64,000 nucleotides of DNA. Origin: Chitinophagaceae bacterium. GTDB lineage: Bacteria > Bacteroidota > Bacteroidia > Chitinophagales > Chitinophagaceae. Where the stretch lies: the NCBI GenBank assembly GCA_016721385.1, contig JADKIE010000002.1, positions 372,001 to 436,000 on the forward strand. Direction: 5' to 3'. This document shows, piece after piece, positions 8,608-18,589 of this stretch (its first letter is position 1; the number at the start of each line of letters is the position of its first letter). The notes beneath the pieces were generated by a model. That model was not told where the DNA came from and did not search any database. It worked only from the letters and a program-made list of their open reading frames with translations. The translations under genes and the position numbers were made by a program.

Positions 8608-10157
8608 TTGACCAAAGAATTAATTATTAACGCAGCGCCGCAAGGGGTAGAAATTGCCTTGTTGGAAGATAAAAACTGGTAGAGCTACATACCGAAAAAG
8701 TTGATGCCAATTTTGGTGTGGGAGATTTATATCTGGGAAAAGTTAAAAAACTTATTCCTGGATTAAATGCTGCATTTGTAGAAGTTGGGTTTGAAAAAGA
8801 TGCTTTTTTACACTACACCGATTTAAGCCCATATGTACGTTCTATATTAAAATTTACGAACGATGCAGTAAACGACAAAAGTGAAACCAACTTTGATTTT
8901 ACAAAATTTAAAGTAGAGCCCGAAATACTTAAAACCGGCAAAATTGCCGAGGTTTTAAATGGTAAACCCAATATTTTAGTACAAATTTTAAAAGAACCAA
9001 TTGCAGCTAAAGGCCCAAGGCTAAGTTGTGAGCTATCGCTACCCGGCCGCTTTGTAGTGGTTACTCCTTTTAATGATATAATTGCGGTAAGCCGTAAAAT
9101 ACATTCATCCGAAGAAAGAAAACGTTTACAAAAAATTATAGAAGCTATTAAGCCAAAAAATATTGGCGTAATAGTACGTACCGCTGCCGAAGGCAAGCAA
9201 ACTGCCGAGCTGCATGAAGATTTATTAAGCCTTATAGCAACCTGGGGCAATATTCAACAAAACTTAAAAGGTGCTGTAGCCCCTGCAAAAATTTTAAGTG
9301 AGCAAGGTAAAACTACCAGCATATTAAGAGATTTATTAAACGAAGATTTTAATAAGATTGTAGTAAACGATAAAAGTATTTACAGCGATACAAAAGCCTA
9401 TATACAACGCATTGCTCCCGATAAGGCAGACATTGTTAGCTACTACAACAATGGCTCTCCAATATTTGATAGTTATGGAGTAACTAAGCAGGTAAAAGGG
9501 GCTTTTGGCAAAACAGTAAACTTGCCCAGTGGTGCATATTTAATTGTGGAGCATACCGAGGCTTTGCATGTAATAGATGTAAACAGCGGCTACAAAAGCG
9601 TAAGTAATAATCAGGAACAAAATGCAATAGAAACCAATCTAGAAGCTGCAGAAGAAATAGCAAGACAATTACGCCTTAGAGATTTAGGCGGAATTATTGT
9701 GGTTGACTTTATTGATATGAAGCTGCCCGATAATAAAAAGAAGTTGGCTGATGCTATGGAAGAGTTTATGAGATTGGATAGAGCAAAACATGCAGTACTT
9801 GCCATTAGTAAATTTGGTTTAATGCAAATAACTAGGCAACGTATGAAGCCCGAAATGAGCATTAATACAACAGAAGTTTGCCCAAGTTGCGAAGGCACCG
9901 GAAAAATAAGCAGTACACTTATTTTAGAAGACGAAATAGAAAAGAATTTAAGCTATCTTATTATGCAAAAGCATAAAGGCTTAACTATAGAAGTACATCC
10001 TATTATTTACGCATACCTTACCAAGGGCTGGTTGCTTAGCAAACTGAGCAAATGGCGTAGAAAATATAAGCAACGCATTAAAGTAAATGCCAATAGCACT
10101 TACCACTTAACCGAGTTTAAATTTTTTGATGATAGTGAGGAGGAGATAAAATTATAA
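8608..10157 (+). CDS. rng: ribonuclease E/G family endoribonuclease (N-terminal frameshift)
   Basis: Single-strand RNA endonuclease of rRNA and mRNA processing. The uninterrupted frame begins at 8718 (VGDLYLGKVKKL), but the true N-terminus (TKELIINAAPQGVEIALLED) lies upstream from a TTG at 8608. Adding one A to the A5 run at 8671-8675 gives DKKLVELHTEKVDANFG and joins them. Features: S1-like RNA-binding region over about residues 40-120, catalytic Asp motifs HVIDVNSGYKS and GIIVVDFIDMK, and the zinc-link motif CPSCEGTGK. Reconstructed length of about 516 matches the Bacteroidota family. No in-frame ATG exists upstream before a stop at 8578, so TTG is the best start. Confidence 0.9.
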
Positions 10158-10169
10158 AAACATATTCTA

Positions 10170-10797
10170 TTAAGGATACATTTGAATTAGTTCCATCAAT
10201 TCTATTATATTTGATACCCTTAATTTATGAAAAGCCCTATTTTTCATAGTTGAGACGGTTTGTGGTTTTATTTTCATTAGTTTACATATTTTATTATTAC
10301 TGCTCCCTGCTAGAAAATAATGTAAAAATTCATTCTCCCTTTCAGTTAATTTATCTAAAGGATTATTACTAGCTCCGATAATTGAATTTTCAATCACATT
10401 AGAGTTTATAATATTAGTAAAAAATCGACTGTTAGATAGTACCTTTTTTATCCCACATTTAATTAGTGCCAAATCTTCACTTTTCTCAATTAATCCGTAT
10501 ACGCCATTTTTTAAGCATTGAAGAGCCAAGAATGAAGATGTCTTATTTGTTGTTAATACTAAAATCTTTGTAGATGGATTAATCAACAATATTTCATTAA
10601 CAAAATGAAAAAAATCTTTACTCTTATTGAAAAATTCTGATATAACTAGGTCATAGTTTGTTTTTTTTAATCTTTTCAATTGCCTCCTCAATTGTACTGG
10701 CTTCTTCTACCTTATACTCTATAGGAAAATCTACAATTACCGTATTTAATATTCCAGCTCTACATAAAGTATCATTATCACTAATTAGTATTTTCAT
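10170..10797 (-). CDS. LuxR/NarL-type response regulator with degenerate receiver (frameshifted)
   Basis: ATG at 10797 starts a receiver domain (MKILISDNDTLCRAGILN). Adding one base to the T8 run at 10661-10668 (A8 on the coding strand) joins EEAIEKIKK to TNYDLVISEFFNKSKDF. The position of the phosphoacceptor Asp (usually DLVLLDL) is Glu here (DLVISEF), while the conserved Lys is kept (GLIEKSED). The C-terminus is a clear LuxR HTH (LTERENEFLHYFLAGSSNNK, PQTVSTMKNRAFHKLRV). Together about 209 residues. The missing Asp argues for a phosphorylation-independent regulator. No kinase gene is adjacent. Confidence 0.8.
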
Positions 10798-10938
10798 ATC
10801 TGTGAATTGCTAAAAGGTTTTTAGTTAATTTTATTAATAGAGTTTAAGTACTAACTATCACTGTAGAACATTTTTTAAAACATGTAAGAAGTAGAAAAAG
10901 GATTAAAAGCATTATAACTAGTAGTTTGAACTTCATAT

Positions 10939-11469
10939 TTAATTAGTTGATAGTGCAATACCAATATTTCCATTTTTAAGCAACCCAAAACTTATATCCA
11001 TATTTTTCGTCTTCCCATTTCCATTATTATAAAGCTTAATGGCCTTCTTAAAATAAGTATCACTTTTAAACATTTTTACGGTCGAAAATATTATACCTGC
11101 TGTACCACCAATCAAAAATATTTTATCGCTAGCAGTTAGTTGATAATGAAAAGAGGGAGGTGGATACAAAAGAACATTACTTAGTGCATCGGTAAATGCT
11201 TTTACCATAACAAAAGACACCATAAATGAGCTTGGAATTAGGCTAATAACTGCTATAGTTTTTGCTTTTTTATATTTCTGAAAATAAGCTTCTGAATTTG
11301 GGTTTAACTTAAGCATTTCTTTAACCTTTCGTTTGCTAATTCTATCGCCATTATTATAATATTTTATGATGGGTGGAAAAAATACTCTTTTGTATGTAAT
11401 ACTGCCTGATGTTGTGACATTATTTTGCTGTGCATACAATGAAGAGTTACTCAAAAAAATAAGAATCAA
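10939..11469 (-). CDS. exported small membrane protein, Bacteroidota family of unknown function
   Basis: 176 residues from a TTG; the sequence upstream to a GTA codon would give a fuller signal peptide (KKAFLLILIFLSNSSLYAQ), so the annotated start may be a corrupted ATG. The signal peptide ends at YAQ. The layout (YYNNGDRISKRKVKEMLKLN, NSEAYFQKYKKAK, two hydrophobic helices, KKAIKLYNNGNGKTKN, then a beta-rich C-terminus ISFGLLKNGNIGIALS) fits a frequent Bacteroidota family of hypothetical envelope proteins. No function is known to me. Confidence 0.65.
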   Translation of the reverse strand: MILIFLSNSSLYAQQNNVTTSGSITYKRVFFPPIIKYYNNGDRISKRKVKEMLKLNPNSEAYFQKYKKAKTIAVISLIPSSFMVSFVMVKAFTDALSNVLLYPPPSFHYQLTASDKIFLIGGTAGIIFSTVKMFKSDTYFKKAIKLYNNGNGKTKNMDISFGLLKNGNIGIALSTN

Positions 11470-11572
11470 TAAAAAAGCTTTTTTTACTTATAAAAAAGCT
11501 TATTGCGTTGATTTGCAATTTCATATTTATACAAATTTAATTGTTGAATAAAATTCTAGTTTCATTTGCTTA

Positions 11573-13347
11573 TTATTTCGTAATAAGGATTTTGTAATTA
11601 GCATCACTCCCTTTTTTATCATCCTTTAAAACTAAATTATAGATGCTCGAACTTAGTTGCTGTGTAACAATTTTATTATTCCATTAACTAATTTTTTTGA
11701 AATTACAAGCCTTCCTTTACTGTCATAAAGAAGAGCTATTATATTACCAGTATTGTCGTGAAGATCAATATTCAATACCTGCTTTACAGGATTTGGAAAA
11801 CTTCTGCTAATATAGATAGCGACATATTTATTCTTACAGTTGAAGTATAATCAACTTACCACTTTGATACACTTCCTTTATCCTGTAAAAATTATTACCA
11901 TTTTTTTGTACTCTTCGTCATTGTGAGTGTAATTAGATACCCACTTGTGTAATTAAGTGTAGCTATTTGCTCAAATCTAATACCATCAAAAGAACGTTCT
12001 ACAACAAAATATTTTATCGAGGTGCTTTCATTTTCCATTGCAGCAAAATTGTATTATTAATTATTTTGCATTAAACAAAGTTGTTGCTAATATTGTTTTG
12101 GGGGGGCAAGTAGTACAAGTATCTAAAACTGCTGCAAAAAATTTAGCTACACTATCGGCAACTGTAACAGGGTAAGGCAATATATCATGTGAGTTTAATG
12201 TATTTCCGCCATTATTATATGTCCATAATATTTTTGCAGCCGGGTAATTTTGCTGTGTTAGTTTATTATTTAAAAAATTAGAGCCATATAACTTAGGCCA
12301 ATTACTATTGGGGCATGGTTGAAGTAAATCACATTTAAAACCAAACGGCTTATCTACATTATAAGGTACTACCAAGTCATTAGCAATATGATAAAAGAAA
12401 ATAGCAGGTTTATAAGTTTGGATAGCTAATAAATTAGTATCAATTAATGCTCCAGCCATTGGAGCAATGCCTAAAACCCTAGTATCATAGCCAGCATCAG
12501 TATGTAAGCTGCCGTCAATTGAGCCTAAATCGGGTCTTGCATAACAAGCCGCCTTTCCATAATTTAAAGGTGATGGATTATGTAATCGATAAGCTATATT
12601 ATCTCTATTTTGTGGTCCATTAATTTGTGTTACTACCCAATTACCAAACCACCAAAAACCATCGCTTCGCCAACTTGGATTTGCGGCATTTGCTAATGCT
12701 CCTGCTTGACTAGGTTTTTCAGATTCATTATCTAAAAAAACTGTATTTAGCACAGTTATCGACCCTGCACTATGTGACCCTAAAAAATATCTACATGTAT
12801 TTGTACTATCCTCTACATTACGTTTTTTCATAAACCGAATTACCCCTTTTAAATCTTGTTGGGCTCTATAGGCAGCCCTATAAATTTCGGCTGTGTCTGC
12901 TGTATACAATGATGCATCGGCATCCCAATTGGCTAATATACCCAAACCTACTGGATATGGATTTCCTGTACCATAAGGGTATAAATGTACCCCTTCTCTA
13001 TAATCAATACTTACCCCTACATAACCCCTCCGTGCAAACTCCATGGCAAACACATTCATATTGCCTTCATTAAAATCTTCGCCACTAACTAAACCGCCTC
13101 CATGCACAAAAATGGCAACAGGTCTATTAATGCTATTATCGCCAATAGGCTTATATATATTTACTTTTACATCATAATTTAAATTGCAGTAATTAGTAAC
13201 TGTGCCTACTAGTACTGCAGAGTCTTTTCGAATTTGATATTGCGGAACTGTATAAGGTAATTGTGCTAAACTTATAGAAATAAATAAAAAATAAAATACG
13301 TTTAAAATAAGTAGTTTTTCATAAAAATTCAATTTTGGGTTATACAT
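11573..13347 (-). CDS. secreted alpha/beta hydrolase with type IX sorting tail (frameshifted C-terminus)
   Basis: N-terminal signal peptide (ILNVFYFLFISISLAQ), then an esterase-like alpha/beta hydrolase: oxyanion HGGG at 82-85, FARRGYVGVSIDYREG, and a nucleophile elbow SHSAG with Ser193. The elbow has Ser where GxSxG has its first Gly. The first frame stops at 12061 after LFNAK; one base added to the T4 at 12064-12067 leads on to IINNTILLQW. Further frames then show YFVVERSFDGIRFEQIA and a type A sorting domain (SFPNPVKQVLNIDLHDN, YDSKGRLVISKKLVNG, ANYKILITK) ending at 11573. At least three breaks lie in this tail. Probably an outer-surface or secreted carboxylesterase; substrate unknown. Confidence 0.75.
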
Positions 13348-13449
13348 ATAACTTTTAAGTAGGTATCAATGAGGTAAGCCACAATCTAAACTTACCTCAA
13401 TTTGAAAACCTATTTTGCTTAATTTGTTAAATAAACATTGTACTATCAA

Positions 13450-16400
13450 TTAGTTTTTACTAATTTTTTGCTTTTGTTGTAATCCATTTTTATCTGTAAA
13501 TCTTAATATATAAATTCCTTTTGCAAATGATTTTAAATTAATGTCGTAAAACATTTGATTTATACCATTATTACCATAATCAATAATTTCTTTATATACC
13601 AGTACTGAATTAATTAATTAATTCTAGTTTACCCTTGCCACCTTTAATGTTTTGCTGTTACAACATCTGTTGCTGGATTGGATAAAGTGATAATGACGAT
13701 TTGTTATCATCCACTTTAGTTAGCATTCTTGTTAAACTAAATTAATTAGACCTGACCTTCATTTATTCCCTAATTGTAATATACTTTATTAGATAAAGGT
13801 TTCAAAACTAATGTCGCTAAATGAATATTTAGGAGAGTCAGATGCTATACATATCCTATTTTCAAAATTGAATTCCATCATTTGATCTCATTATATCATA
13901 CCTATTATTCCATCTTCTCTGTAACATTTCATGTTAAAATTGCAGCCGCGCTATTTGCACTTTTATTTACATTAAAATTGTAATTTTACTGGTAATATTC
14001 GTAAAACTTAAAGCCAAAATCGTATGTATAATTATTTTTTCCCAATCAGTTGCCTGTATAGGTACAGCTATAGTGGGGTACCCATTAAATGGTGCCCCAG
14101 CCAATGTTGTTATTACGGCATCATTATCCCTATAATCGCTATTGGTACCATCTACTGGGTCAGTTACGTTTTGGGGTGATAATGAATAGACTTTCCATTA
14201 GCTATAAGTTCGTTGGTGCCAGCATTGTATTGTGTTGGGTTATGTACAGAAAAGATACAAGGTAGTATTTGCCAAATTATTGGTAAGGTTAAACCTATAA
14301 TTTCCGTTAGCATCTGTACAGTAGATATAGTTTGCCAGCTACCAGCTCAAAAAAGCTTGCATACACAGTAACACCTGAAATAGCAGGCTCTCCAGCATCT
14401 TGTATACCATCATTATCAGTATCTTCCCATATTCTGTTACCTACTTCTAATGGTGGATTAGTATTTAACAATTCTATATCTCCTAACCCTAAACTTTTTC
14501 CAGGTATCTCGGAAGTTCCATCAACACCGCCTGCTGCAGGATTTTGCATTAACATATACTCCGAAATATGTGTACCCAAACTATTGGATAATTTACGTAC
14601 TCCCTGTGTATGCCCTGTAAATGGAGACCTTGCGATACTTAAAATTTCGCCACTTCCTGGCTTAAATGCTAACGCCCCTTGCATATAATTACCTTCAAAA
14701 CCTGTATTAGCACCATCTTCACAATAATATTCGGTATTTGCCCCACCTTGACAACCACCGCCATCCGAAGCGGTACCTGATTCTACAGCATAGGTACAAG
14801 TAGTAGCATTATATACTCCACGATAAATATCACCATAAGATGTATAAGTGAGAAATGACGTAGGACTTTGGAAATAATTAATACCCCATGTACTACCGTC
14901 TCCAGTACCAAAACAGCAAAATAAACATGTAACTATACCGCTCCCCTTAATAGGCATGTATTGGTTAGCTCCCCCTTGAAGACCCCACCTATCTAAAACT
15001 CCTACCACAATAGCTCCATTATCATCAAATTCAATATCCGACAAAATGGGTTGGCTTCTAACATATTCTGAGTTTGTACCTCCTACAGTAATTGCATCAT
15101 AAGGAGTATCCCACCAATTACGCCAATTGTAAAACGCATATTGAAATTGTCCTGCTTTTATTGGGCGTATTTTAAAATCAATAGCTAACTTTTGTGCCCA
15201 GGTACCACTAGATGGTATTAGCTCATATACATAACCCATTAATGCACCAGCCGGCATACCACTATTGGTACTTCCATTATTGGTATTTGGGTAGTAAACA
15301 TTACCAGCATCAGCTACTATACCTACGTATACTTTATTGCCTTTTACTTTTAATCCCCAAGGTCTTAATGTACCATTTATAGCCACTACATCAGTTGGCA
15401 TAGCCCAAGATGTTATTTTAGTTGGCACTTCTGCTAATGTAGGTGCAACAGGGTTTGTAGCGCTTAGTTAAGTCAATCCTATAAATTCTCTGATCAAATA
15501 AATTTGTTACAAAAAGATATCTACCATCTTCAGACAATTCAATATCGCCAATACCTACCTTTCCTACTTGAGAAAAGGCTGCTATATCATCAGATAAACC
15601 TCCATTAGCAGCAAGCCCTCTATCTGTATTTGAGCCTACCTGTGCAGAAAAAGGGACTCTTGGATTAAATGTAGCATTATCGGCAGGTGTTCCTGCTCCA
15701 CAAGTCATATTTATTTGCCCGTACCCCCAGCCTCTTGCAGTATAACCTGCTGTACGGGTAGCAATACCTAATGCATCTAAATCAATAAAATTTGTTACAT
15801 CACCTCCTGATGGACTGTTGTATGTAACGTTAGGATTAATTAGATATATTCCACCACTTCCTAATGGACCTAAACCAATCTGCCGTTTTACCACAGCACT
15901 TGTAAATACTCTATCCGCAAAGCGGCTATACGCTACACCCCAACAACTTCCTATTTGACTAGCTTTAGCTAATGGAACTCTAGCTGGGGCATTTGGATAA
16001 CTTACATTATGAACAGGAGCTGTTGGTGCATATCCGTTGTTTTGGTAATTAAACATTACAAAAGCCGTATCAGTTGCTCTTGTACCTCCTCCTAAAGGAT
16101 TGCCATTGCCCCATATAGGTATAAAAACTTTTGGATCGTTTATATAATACTCATTAATGTTAGCTACTGCAAAATTTTGTGCCGATGCTGGGCCTACAAC
16201 AAATTTTACTGATGAGCCGTCTAAAGTGCCATTATACCCAGCTTGGTCATTACTGCTTGCAGGCCTGCACCCTACCCCAGTAACTATATAAAACTCTACC
16301 CTTACATTTTGCCCTCCCCCGCCGCAGCAGCAGCATTTGGGCGATAAGGTATAGCTACCATCTGCAGCAGTAGTAGCATTTCCCAAAATAGCTCCCGAAC

Positions 16401-16569
16401 TTTGAAATGATTTTACTTGAATACCAGATACACCTGGTTCACCAGCATCTTTAGCTCCATTGGCATTTAAATCTCTATAAGCAAAGCCAGTTTGAGCATT
16501 AGTTGTTAGTGATAATGAAAAAAAGAATGCAAAAGGTAATAGTAAATTTCTAAGAAAAATTTGTTTCAT
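13450..16569 (-). CDS. SdrD-B-repeat secreted protein with type IX sorting tail (multiple frameshifts)
   Basis: Begins at 16569 with a signal peptide (LLPFAFFFSLSLTTNAQ) and an SdrD-B-like domain (GFAYRDLNANGAKDAGEPGV), interrupted by a run of four Cys and four Gly (about residues 78-85). A large propeller-like region with GIGDIELSEDGRYLFVTN follows. The frame changes near 15425-15470 and goes on with TSWAMPTDVVAINGT, LSDIEFDDNGA and a second SdrD-B domain, GNRIWEDTDNDGIQDAGEP (frame end 14307). Further pieces in shifting frames to 13450 carry DFGFKFYEYY and a C-terminal secretion tag (DDNKSSLSLYP, PATDVV, KGIYILRFTDKNGLQQKQ). About 1,040 residues. An adhesin-like surface protein is likely; no enzyme motif seen. 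Confidence 0.7.
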
Positions 16570-16724
16570 TTTATGTGTTTTATTAGTTTTTAATATTTAT
16601 GCTTTGCACACAATGTGCAAATGCATTTTTTTTGCTGAAATAATTTTGGCTCAAATTAGATAAAATAAGACTAGATTATTTTTTAATGGTCATAAAAGCA
16701 TACACCTAATTAGTTTCCGCCCCC
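16570..16724. other. AT-rich gap upstream of the SdrD-B gene
   Basis: Presumed promoter region of the minus-strand SdrD-B gene. No consensus -7 box was recognised. The base composition changes sharply to GC-rich at about 16725. Confidence 0.4.
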
Positions 16725-16893
16725 AACAGCACCAGCGGGGCATTCCTCCCGCGCGGCGGCGGGGCGTAAATACTGAAATACGCTAATTGATTTTGTGGTG
16801 TGGTGTCTAAATTCTCAGGTGCGCTATTTATAAAAAAATATAAATCGATAATTTAAAGTTTAGTTTAATTGGGTGGTTGGTAGCCGCAAGATC

Positions 16894-16917
16894 GCCTACT
16901 TACTTTTGTAAGTAGGC
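16894..16917. other. perfect 10-bp hairpin in the GC-rich block
   Basis: GCCTACTTAC, loop TTTT, GTAAGTAGGC. It lies inside the longer-range 9-bp pairing of the block and is followed by TAATTCTTGATTTGT on the plus strand. Confidence 0.7.
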
Positions 16918-16994
16918 TAATTCTTGATTTGTCCCCCGGCACCCCCCGCCAGCCGGGGGGGCCGCCCCAGTAATCCAAAAACCTGATGGTAACT

Positions 16995-17016
16995 CTGGGC
17001 AAACCACCCAGTTTTT
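16995..17016 (+). terminator. terminator-like hairpin inside the GC-rich block
   Basis: CTGGG, 7-nt loop, CCCAG and then a T5 run on the plus strand. The same 3' strand (AACCACCCA) can instead pair with TGGGTGGTT at 16870-16878. The two structures exclude each other. Confidence 0.4.
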
Positions 17017-17564
17017 GTTATAACGTAGCTGAAAAAGGGAAAGTAGGACAGGAACCGGTGCCTGGCCCCAGCGTTAATTCGGCTGGTACACTGGGAAAAT
17101 TATTAAAGCCCCAAGTAACTGGGTTGTGGGCCTGCAATTAGCGTCGCGCATACGCCGATGAGCTAGGGGCAGAAAGCGGGCAGAAGGTGGGTTAGGGAAC
17201 AGTGCTATGAGTCTATGGGCCGCATAAGGTAGGGGAGTAGAAAAGGGCGGTGACCGACAGTTAGCCGTGCCGCCAAAGTGGATGCTGCGGCCAGCACCCC
17301 TGTATGGTATTGGTGTAAGTATCATTTGCCTGCCGTGCCAAGGTAGCGCCGGGCGGGGAAGCAGGCAAAAACGGTGCTGGTATGAAAGGGCGCAGACGCC
17401 TTGTGGTATTAGGATAGTGACGATAAGGGCGGATAGCGCGGCCGCCGTTACAGCAGTTAGCCTATTGAGGGAAAAGGAAAAAAAGTAGGGGAGGGGTGGT
17501 CTTGCGGGGAAGAGAAGCGATCTGAAGAGTGAAAATTGTGAGATGTCCCAACGTAATTCCGGAA

Positions 17565-18320
17565 AAAAACCCCCCTTTTTTTTTTTGGTGGGGGGGCCCT
17601 TGGGGTAGCGGTGGGGGGTTGTTTTTTTTAAATAGGAAGTTGCCGGGCCCCCCCCCCCCCCCCCCCCTCTTCTTGGAGGGGGGCCCCTGGTTGGGTTGAG
17701 GGAGGGGAGGGGGGGGATGAGGGGGGGGGGGGGGGTAATAAGGGGGGGCCCGGGGATTAGGGGGGGGGGGGGGGGGATAAAGGGAAGGGGGGTTTCCCCC
17801 GGTTGGGGCGGCCCAGGGGCCAGTTGTTTTTTAGGGGGGGGGGTAATTAAAAAAATATTGGTAGGGGGTGTAGGGGGGGGGGAGGTTTTTTTTTCCCCCC
17901 GGGGCCCCGGTGGCCCCGGTGGTTTTTTTGGGGAGGGGGGTTTTTTTTTGAGTATTTTTGGGGGGGGGGGGGTTTTGGGGGGGGCCTGGGGAATTGGGAA
18001 AGTATAAAAGGGAAGGAGGATGGGTTTGGTTTTGGGTAAGGGGGGGGTGTTTTTGTTTTGGGGGGGGGGGTTTGGGTTGGGGGGGGGGGGGGGTTGGGGG
18101 GGGGGGTTTTGGGTTGGGGGGGGTTTGGTTTTTTTGTTTTTGGGGGGGGTTTTTTTGGGGGGGGTGTTTTGGGTGGGGGGGGGGGGGGGGGGGTTTTTTG
18201 GTGGTTGGGGGGGGTTTTTTTGGGGGGGGGGGGAAGGATTTGGGAGGGGGAGCGGCCCGCCCGGACGTTTTGGCCCGGGGGGGGAAGGAGGGGGGGGGGG
18301 GGGTGGGGGGGGGCCGCACC
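17565..18320. other. G/T homopolymer tract, probable sequence artefact
   Basis: About 750 bp made almost wholly of G runs (up to about 20) broken by short T runs, with few A or C. Long proline-rich (minus) and glycine-rich (plus) open frames here exist only because of the composition. Such sequence is not seen elsewhere in the window and most likely represents failed base calling or an unresolved assembly join, possibly because the adjoining GC-rich block is hard to sequence. Confidence 0.75.
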
Positions 18321-18589
18321 GGGCATTACTTATTACTAAAAATAAGTGGGCAAAATAAAGCTAAGATGAATGTAGATAATTTAATCATAACTACTTGAAT
18401 TTTGTTGAAAAAAAATTAATGCCTGTAGTGTTTTTAACTGATTACTAAGCAAAATAAGCATAATTACTATATTAAGTTGCTCTAAATCTTACACTATTCA
18501 ACCAACTGCTTAGTTGGTTGAATATATTATTGATTATCAATAATATAATTTATTTCTATTCGTCAATATTTTATGCTTTTTTAAAGTAT
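18321..18589. other. AT-rich spacer downstream of the AraC-type gene
   Basis: No gene seen. It contains two strong hairpins listed separately (18495-18546). Confidence 0.5.
18495..18546 (-). terminator. two tandem hairpins downstream of the AraC-type gene
   Basis: First stem: TATTCAACCAACT/AGTTGGTTGAATA, 13 bp, loop GCTT (18495-18524). Second stem: ATATTATTGA/TCAATAATAT, 10 bp, loop TTA (18524-18546). They lie 44-95 nt past the stop of the minus-strand regulator and probably end its transcript. The T tail is weak. Confidence 0.5.

Larger units (their letters stand above)
16725..17560. other. GC-rich non-coding block with many inverted repeats (candidate structured RNA)
   Basis: About 840 bp with clearly higher GC than the surrounding genome and no credible gene. 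Perfect inverted repeats: CCCGC/GCGGG (16748-16763); TGGGTGGTT at 16870-16878 with AACCACCCA at 17002-17010, enclosing a 10-bp hairpin (16894-16917) and an 8-bp hairpin (16933-16959); CTGGG/CCCAG (16995-17011) followed by TTTTTG; CCAGC/GCTGG (17068-17086); GCCCCAA with TTGTGGGC (17108-17131, one bulge); and nested CCAGCACC/GGTGCTGG (17291-17380) around TTTGCCTGC/GCAGGCAAA (17325-17369). This density suggests a large folded RNA or a repetitive palindromic element. Strand and function are unknown, and the right border is lost in a homopolymer tract. Confidence 0.45.

Noticed and set aside
17074..17488. Open frames of 73-83 residues in the GC-rich block.
   Set aside because: No family match recognised, and inverted repeats cross the frames; probably non-coding.
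17696..18398. Long glycine-rich (plus) and proline-rich (minus) open frames.
   Set aside because: They lie in the G/T homopolymer tract and owe their length only to composition; no domain or start signal.
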